DNA of 64,000 bases. Origin: Branchiostoma floridae (taxonomy: Eukaryota > Chordata > Leptocardii > Amphioxiformes > Branchiostomatidae). The translations under genes were made by a program, and so were the position numbers. This document shows, piece after piece, positions 56,810 to 64,000 of this stretch. Numbering within the stretch: the stretch's first letter is position 1; each line of letters starts with the position of its first letter. Below the pieces are notes generated by a model, which did not search any database, was not told the DNA's origin, and worked only from the letters and a program-made list of their open reading frames with translations. The DNA is taken from contig NC_049987.1 of NCBI RefSeq assembly GCF_000003815.2, forward strand, positions 22,708,519 to 22,772,518, read 5' to 3'.

Positions 56810-57345
56810 GCTATAGTTGTGTGTTCTGAACCGCACTGCCGATTTTCGGGAAACCATCCCAAGCTTGTAGTCTTCACGGTGGCTTGGTTACATTATTGGA
56901 ACACAAGGTAAGGTCTAACGCATGTTTTCCTCTTTGTGAGATCTAATTTCTACACTAGTACTGACGGTTGAAGCGCACTGTCGTTTTTTCGGGGAACCGT
57001 CCCAAGTCAATTCGTCTTCACGGTGCACGTGGCTTGGCTACATTATTGGAATACTGGCCAAGGTTGGCACGTTTACCGCCTTGCGGGATCGCTAGTAGTA
57101 GTGTGTTCTGAACCGCACTGCCGTGTTTCGTGGAATCGTCCCGGGCTTGTAGTCTTCACAGTGGCTTGGATATATTATTAGAACACTGGTCAAGGTTTAA
57201 CGCACGTTTACCGCCTAGAGGGATCGCTAGTAGTGTGTTCTGCACTTCCGTTGTTTAAGGAATCGTCCCGAGCTTGTAGTCTTCACAGTGGCTTGGCTAC
57301 ATTATTGGAACACGGGGTACGGTTGAACGCATGTTTTCCTCGCGG
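56810..57345. repeat. Satellite-like array, four ~120-135-bp units
   Basis: Units share GTGTTCTGAACCGCACTGCC, 'GTCCC-GCTTGTAGTCTTCAC', GTGGCTTGG and 'ACATTATTGGAACAC'. Starts near 56815, 56960, 57098 and 57233. Confidence 0.9.
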
Positions 57346-57944
57346 CTGGTGAACTGGAGTGGTGACCCGTACAAGTCACTGAACAGGTGCGTAGCCATGG
57401 TCTCTGTTGTCGGAACCTTACCAACTGCGCATAGACAGACTGTTGTTGGAACAGTCTCGATCATACATAAACCACACTAGCTATCATACTGAGGGAGAAT
57501 ATTTATCAGGGACAGGGGAGTTTGGCCACGACGGGGTTTCATTGCCTGGCGGTTTCATCTAGTTAAGGTTCAAGGGGAAATTCGACTCGGAAGTTCGAAA
57601 GAGGTCCTTTGCAGCAAGGGTACTGATTAGGCATGGAACGAACTTCCTGTTAATGTTGTGAACCATTGTACTGTACTGTGAACAGCTTCAAGAACAGAAT
57701 TGATAGATAAGGGGGCGAGGCCGTACTAGGCGGAGGAGCGACAGTGCGCCTTCCAGCTCCTGACCGCGGGGGCAAGTACAGCCTCTGCGGTTCAGGTTCA
57801 GGTTTAAGTTTAAACCTTCCCGCGGACTCACTACTAGTATCCTGGCCAATTGTTCCATTTTTTGGCGAATTTTACGATCCACACCCACGTGTTGGGAGTC
57901 ACTACTGCTGACATTATATCCTACTAACTTTAACATTAATGACC

Positions 57945-58080
57945 AAATATTATAGAAGTTTATTTGCAAGTTCATGCCCGATAGCTAATTGCAAGTACAT
58001 GGTATAAACATAGTAGATATACAAGTGACAATGGACAGTTACGAACAATATTCTACTCTAATACTACTAGTGTTGGCTAT
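57945..58080 (-). mobile_element. LINE 3' tail
   Basis: TTTATTTGCAAGTTCATGCC then CGATAGCTAATTGC resembles the tails at 60478, 61795 and 62277. Confidence 0.5.
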
Positions 58081-60026
58081 TTCTAAACAAGTTGGGTTTG
58101 ACTTCATGTCCGAAGGCCACCCACTGTTTGGACGCAGACGATCTGCGACATGTACACGCGATTTTGCCCTTTATCATCCTTAATATTTATGTCTTCCATA
58201 AATTTCGATTTAATAGTATTATGCTGTCGTGTTGCAAGTGACGATACTTTCATCATGTCGGTTTACTGCATCACTAAACACTGGCATGAATATTATATTC
58301 ACATGTTTGAGGTAGAGATTGTCGGCGTTATATTACGCGGCATTCGACTTATGCGGTGATGAAAGCAGTCGGCATTTTTGTCCGTGCCGCAGTCGGCTTG
58401 AGTTTCGGCCAGTCAAATTGTACACACAAGGAGGTTATATACCACTTTGGTATACGTAAACATTACCAGGAACAGAACGGGAAACGTAGACCACCAATGG
58501 AGGAAGATGTCAAGTTTTCTCAACGTCTAAAAATGTTGAGAAAACTTTACGTTTAACGACAAATTCTATGTACATCTAGAAAGAGTAAGGCACGAACCGT
58601 CCGTGCCCCATGGGGGTATCAAAAGCTTATCAGTTCTCAGAACTCAGCCTATGATTGTCTGGAAGCAGGTTCCATTCGTCGTATGTTTTTACCTCCATGT
58701 AAAACGAAGGAAAGAAAATAATAATAGGGTAATAACAGGGCAAAGACGAAGTGGCGTCAGACTCAAGTTGTAGTCAACTTAATTTTAGCGCCGTCACTTG
58801 TACAAATGTTGAAAACAATACATTAGACAGGACAATAAAACTTTCGAATCGTAACTCTCTATTAGCAAGTAGTATACATGACTGTCCCTAGAACGGCCTC
58901 AATGTGCTGTCGTGAATCCTGATGTATAAAGACGAATGTAACTAATGATGACTACTAATGACTTATACCCTTAATTGTCCCCGGCTCTGGTGCATGACCT
59001 GCCAGGGTAATAATGTCTGATGGCACATGGTTAGCATGTTGAAATGACATGAGTTCCACGAGCCCATACCTCAGCAATTTATTTGTCATCTTGGTATGTG
59101 ACAATCTTGGTATGTAAGGGTATTCTAAACTATGAGACCTTGACTCTTTTTGGTAAGTGTGGTGGGTTCTTTTACATTCCCATTTCTCCTCAAATGCTGG
59201 ACCTCTGTTTAATGTCCTATTGGAGGGATGTCCCTAACCGAAGCTAGATGCTCATTTTCACCTCAGTTGAGTAAGAAAATAGGTGTCTTTCCCAAGGGCA
59301 AAACATTTGGGCAACCCGAAACACACATTTGAGTTCCTTCCTAATTCATATATGTAAATGTGTAAGTTCCAGGATCCTAGTGCCTGCAGCTGAAGCCTGG
59401 TTTCCAGGCTACTTATACACCAGTGTTTAGCGACCATCTTCCGTTGGTGGTAACATTAGATAATTGGTATTGAGACATTTGCGAGTGGTCACTAGTACAG
59501 GTTTGACTGTATATCAATGGCCAAGTGGTTCCTAATGTAAAGGTGGTCACCTAGCTGTACAGGTTTGACTGTATGCTCTGAAGTAATTACATAGCACTAC
59601 CCAGCCAAGAATAATATCAACATGGACCTGATGGATGCTTTGCTTTCTGGAAATGGTAAAAGCAAATTTAAACCTCCTTGGTAAAAGCACTGGCTGAGAG
59701 TAGATCAGCAAACATCAGTACCTGAAAACTATTGACTACCTGCTCTATGCATGTGGGTGTATACATGTAGTTCCAGTCCCAATGCCTGCAGCCGAGGCCT
59801 GGATTCCAGGCTATTGATACATGTGTGTTGTAGCAACCCACCTTCTGTTGGTGGCAACATTAGATAATCGCTCTTGACATTCATCAAGTGCTTTTTCCCC
59901 ACGAGTCCTTTACAGCCCGGATATTAAATTGATAGCGAAGAATTAATAATTCATCTTGGGCGGATGCGCGACAAAGGATTTATGTGTCGCCTGCATGGTC
60001 TGTTGTTATTCTTCAGATGTGCAGAA
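58081..60026. other. No gene; one diverged direct duplication
   Basis: GCCTGG-TTCCAGGCTA followed by 'CTTC-GTTGGTGG-AACATTAGATAAT' occurs at 59388-59490 and again at 59784-59890. An inverted SINE scrap (TCTTTCCCAAGGGC) is at 59285. Confidence 0.6.
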
Positions 60027-60201
60027 TAATCTCCAAGCAGATCCTATGGCAGCATAAGATAGTATCAAAAGCTGGCAGAGGAGTAACTCCGGCCTAGGAG
60101 TGTGCATGTGACCGGTAGCGAAACACAGTCCTAGGCCAGCTTCACTCCTCTGCCAGCTTTTGATACTATCTTATGCTACCGTAGGATCTGCTTGGAGATT
60201 A
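60027..60201. mobile_element. Hairpin MITE, family A, with intact target duplication
   Basis: 175 bp, TAATCTCCAAGCAGATCC to GGATCTGCTTGGAGATTA. Long near-perfect arms (AGTATCAAAAGCTGGCAGAG and complement), flanked by GTGCAGAA on both sides (60019-60026, 60202-60209). Confidence 0.95.
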
Positions 60202-60474
60202 GTGCAGAAGAGAACAAGGTATTACTGGTACATAACTAAATGTTATTCCTGCCAATTGAGTTTGTACCACTCAAGCTCAATAACAAACTTAGTGGTAACT
60301 TAATATGATTTGAATATACCAATATTAAGTCATATCTTGAAAGCGCAAACCATAAATGACAGATGTTATTAGTCTACAGCGCAGACAGAAGGTCGATTTC
60401 CGTGCCGAGTGATAAGGGCTTTATGTAGAACCCTGTAAAATCCTTCCCTCTGGAGTAATGACAATGACAATGAC

Positions 60475-60850
60475 AATGATGTTTATTGCATGTTCATGCC
60501 CCAATGGGGCTAAATGCATTAAGTTTGATATAAAGTTAATGACAACAAATAAACAATGATATATCCTTATTATAACTATTTTCTACAATCTTCGTCCCTC
60601 CTCTTAAAACAAGACTAAACGAACTTACACAGTTCTTCCAATATGTCATAGTTAGTTGATGTCATCAGATATTTAAACATGTCTACCTTTGTTATGTTTG
60701 TATACTTCTCTTTAACACGTTTAACATTAACAAGGCTATTACGCATATCATTGTACAGAGAACACTCTAGTACAAAGGGTATTTCATTTTCTATACATCT
60801 GACATTCTTATTACAAAACATGCATATTCTATCGTCAGGAGGAGTTCGGG
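60475..60850 (-). mobile_element. LINE 3' end inserted in the satellite
   Basis: The minus strand encodes VRCIENEIPFVLECSLYNDMR, a reverse-transcriptase C-terminal motif, ending in a GCAATAAACATC tail and (CATTGT)n. It splits one satellite unit: the parts before 60460 and after 60880 are contiguous in other units. Confidence 0.8.
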
Positions 60851-61257
60851 TGTATCTGTATCTGTAATAGACTGCTTAAGTAGCCCAGTACATGCAAACA
60901 GGTGTTCCAGGCAAGGATCATTAATATCATCACAATCTCTGAGAGAGAGAGAGAGCTTGCAAACTTGACAGGCGATCGATTTCCGGGCTGTTACAAGTAT
61001 AAATCACCAAGATCTATTCAACTGGACTTATGGTTATCTAACGTTACTGACGAAAATGGTATAGATTATCATGGTACATTTAAGTTCCAATGGTATATAT
61101 CTAGAGATATATTGACAGTTGATCAATTTTGGGCTATATGCAGAACCCTGTCACATCCTAAATTTCCCTGCATGGAGTTTTTAGTAGCCCAGTACATGCA
61201 AACAAGTGTCCCAGGCTTTGTGTGAGATGCTCTAGATCATTAATATCTCCACAATCT

Positions 61258-61294
<37 letters not shown>

Positions 61295-62781
61295 CAGACT
61301 TGTCAGCCAATCGATTTCCGTGCTGAGTGATTAGGGTTTTCAGTTGAACCCTGTAAAATCCTTCCCCTTGGAGTAACAGTGTTTAAGTAGCCTAGTACAT
61401 GCGAACAAGTGTCCCAGGCATGGATCATTAATATCACCAGACAAAGAGCTTGCAGTCCTGACAGCCGATTGATTTCAATGCAGAGTGATAAGGGCTTTAG
61501 GTGGAGACCTGTAAAATCCTGTTCCATGGAGTATCAGTGTTTAAGTAGCCCAGTACATGTGAACAAGTGTCCTAGGCCTTGGGTGATATGTTATAGATCA
61601 TTAACATCGCCACAATATCTGAGAGAGAGAGCTTGCAGACTTGACAGCTGGCCGATTACCGTACTGTATGATTTAAGGGCTTTAAGTAGAACCCCTTAAA
61701 ATCCTGTCTCCCCGGAGTAACAGTGTCCCAGTACATGCAAACAAGTTTCCCAGGACACAAGTCAGCTGCTCTAGAGCATTAATAATAATAATCTTTATTG
61801 CAAATTCATGCCAGAGGGCTAATTGCATACAGAGTAAAGTAGTAGTGTTAACATACTTAACAAACAAGGGAAATGATAATCATAGATAAATCAAAAGGGA
61901 ATAACGTCTAAACTAAATCAATTTCTACTTAAGCTATTTGATGGGTTTGACTTCTTTTCCGTATGCAGTAGAAGATGAATTGTCCAACATTTTCATATAT
62001 TAAGGGGTTGGATGACTTAAGCAAGAAGATTGATTTTTGTTGGTTGGTTTAAGGTGATAAAAGCTTGGGAAAGTTTTGCAGATTTTAAGGAAAAGTTTGT
62101 TTCTTTATCTCAGAGAGAGAGCTTGCAGAGTTGTCCGCCGGTCGATTTCCGTCTGTGTGATTTAAGGGCTTTACGTGGAACCCCTTAAAATCCTGTCTCC
62201 CCGGAGTACCAGTGTCCCAGTACATGCAAACAAGTTTCCCAGGACACAAGTCAGCTGCTCTAAATCATTAATAAAAATAATCTTTATTGCAAATTCATGC
62301 CAGAGGGCTAATTGCATACAGAGTAAAGTAGTAGTGTTAACATACTTAGCAAACAAGGGAAATGATATTCATAGATAAATCAAAAGGGAATAACGTCTAA
62401 ACTAAATCTATTTCTACTTATTAAGCTATTTGATGGGTTTGACTTCTTCCGTATGCAGTAGAAGATGAATTGTCCAACATTTTCATACATAAAGGGGTTG
62501 GACAACTTAAGCAAGAAGATTGATTGTTGTTGGTCGGAAAGGTGATAAAAGCTTGGGAAAGTTTTGCAGATTTTAAGGAAAAGTTTGTTTCTTTATGTCT
62601 GAGAGAGAGAAAGAGAGCATGCAGAGTTGTCAGCTGTTTGATTTCCATACTGTGTGATTTAAAGGCTTTGGGTGGAACCCTTTAAAATCCTGTCTCCCTG
62701 GAGTAAGTTGTTTAAGTACATGCAAACAGGTGTCCCAGGACATGAGTCAGCTGCTCTAGATCATTAACATCGCCACAATCT

Positions 62782-62945
62782 CAGAGAGAGAGAGAGAGGA
62801 GAGAGGAGAGAGGAGAGAGGAGAGAGAGAAGGAGAGAGAGAGAGGAGAGGAGAGAGAGAGGAGAGAGAGAGAAGAGGAGAGAGAGAGGAGAGAGAGAGAA
62901 GAGGAGAGAGAGAGGAGAGAGAGAGAGAGAGAAGGAGAGAGCGAG
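62782..62945. repeat. (GA)n/(GGAGA)n microsatellite
   Basis: An expanded form of the GA tract present in every satellite unit. Confidence 0.95.
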
Positions 62946-63637
62946 CTTGCAGAGTTATCAGCCGATCGTTTTCTGTACTGTGTGATTTAAGAGCTTTAGG
63001 TGGAACCCTTTAAAATCCTGTCTCCTGGACTAACAGTGTTTAAGTACCCCTGCCAGTACATACAAACAGGTGCTCCAGGCTTTGGAAGTCGTAGCATAAA
63101 TCACTAAGACCTATTCAACTGGCCTTGGTGATATAACGTTACGAAAATGGTTTAAACTATAATCATGGTACATTTAGGTTCCAATGGTAATATATCTAGA
63201 GGTATATTGAAAGCCAATCGATTTTTGTGCTGTCTACTAGTATTATAGGCAGAACCCTACATTCCTCTGCATGGAGTATTACCAAGGAGTTTCTTTAACC
63301 TCCTTGGAGTAACAGTGTATAAGTAGCCCAGTACATGTGAACTCGTGTTCCAGACCTTGTGTGAGCTGCACTAGATCATTTATATTATCCCCACAATCTC
63401 TGGGGTATCAGCGTCTGACTCTCATTTATCATTGATATTGATCGGTCCTACCGGAGTGGGTCGTACGTCTTCCAATTGGATCAATAATTACCACAGCCCC
63501 TGTACTAATGACTCGGTCATGGTGTTACGTCTGGAAAACAGATACCAAGGGTGAGAAGTCATCAATACTTTTCTAATCAGTCCCATGTCTGTTGCTTTCA
63601 TCCTTTCTTTTATTATCGCAAGTCACATTGCAATGGG

Positions 63638-63797
63638 GGTCTCTTGTTTTTATCGGGCTTTCTATTTAATGCACCATTTTGTTGATGTCTCGCAGCCTAT
63701 TACGACATAAAGAAAACGGTACAATACAGAAAGCCTGATGAAAACGCCTAAAAACCTCAAAAAACAGTCGGAGCCTAACTTCTGCTTGGAGAGTCGG
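63638..63797. mobile_element. Family B MITE, left end degraded
   Basis: 'TTTTATCGGGCTTTCTATTT', inverted AGAAAGCCTGATGAAAACGC, ending TTCTGCTTGGAGAGT. Confidence 0.8.
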
Positions 63798-64000
63798 CCT
63801 CACATGCATGCCCCATAGGATAAAGCTGTTTTGATTAACTTTGAAAGAAGTTTGTTTGGAAAGCATTTTTGTCCCCATAATTTACAGTGAGTTAGCAAGT
63901 CCTTCAGAATGCGTCAGGAAGCTAAGCCAAATTTGTTGGTCTTTCTAAATTTACCATTAAGCCGTTACCTGTAATCCTAAATCTATCTAAATCTTGCCAG

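Larger units (their letters stand above)
60395..63420. repeat. Complex satellite with ~200-bp units and nested inserts
   Basis: Units share 'AACCCTTTAAAATCCTGTC', 'GGAGTAACAGTGTTTAAGTA', 'CCCAGTACATGCAAACA', 'CTCTAGATCATTAATATC', a (GA)n tract, 'GCTTGCAGA' and 'CGATTTCCGT'. Starts can be traced near 60395, 60890, 61180, 61390, 61550, 61720, 62210, 62705, 63040 and 63320. A 489-bp segment (61727 onward) is tandemly doubled at 62216, carrying the same LINE-tail insert. Confidence 0.88.

Noticed and set aside
57688..57975. 95-codon minus frame
   Set aside because: Contains low-complexity LNLNLN and runs into a LINE tail; no support as a gene.

Overview
The window is animal nuclear DNA: genes split by GT-AG introns, dense interspersed repeats, tRNA-derived SINEs, LINE tails and microsatellites. 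Protein content (a tandem pair of secreted cholinesterase-like genes, a collagen-C1q protein and a VTA1/LIP5 orthologue), the repeat landscape and minisatellites that straddle exon-intron borders fit a cephalochordate (amphioxus, Branchiostoma-like). The species call is inference; no search was possible. There is one assembly gap (1180-1768).

Layout. 1-2.9 kb: repeats and the gap. 2952-5034 (+): three-exon secreted collagen/C1q gene, 250 aa. 5.0-9.28 kb: no gene; microsatellite, an array of paired ATGCAAAT/ATTTGCAT motifs, MITEs and a tRNA-like SINE. 9281-19455 (-): ten-exon carboxylesterase/cholinesterase-like gene A, 565 aa. 19.5-22.7 kb: repeats. 22683-32947 (-): ten-exon paralogue B, 556 aa, with identical intron positions and phases. 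32.9-37.1 kb: intergenic repeats. 37127-42946 (+): seven-exon VTA1 orthologue, 289 aa. 43-64 kb: no convincing gene; MITEs, SINEs, LINE 3' ends, several diverged tandem duplications and a complex satellite at 60.4-63.4 kb.

Main points. (1) Both esterase-like paralogues have intact frames and good splice sites but lack the catalytic serine (GNLAG in A, GCAAG in B instead of GESAG) and at least one other triad position, so they look like secreted pseudo-enzymes. (2) At nine exons in the three larger genes, a fragment of the exon with its acceptor or donor is copied into the adjoining intron, from a single copy up to ten-unit minisatellites of donor sites. (3) Two hairpin MITE families share the terminal motif CTCCAAGCAGA and are flanked by 8-9 bp target duplications, pointing to one hAT-like transposase. 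The C1q, esterase and VTA1 genes are not an obvious functional cluster; only the esterase pair is related by duplication.
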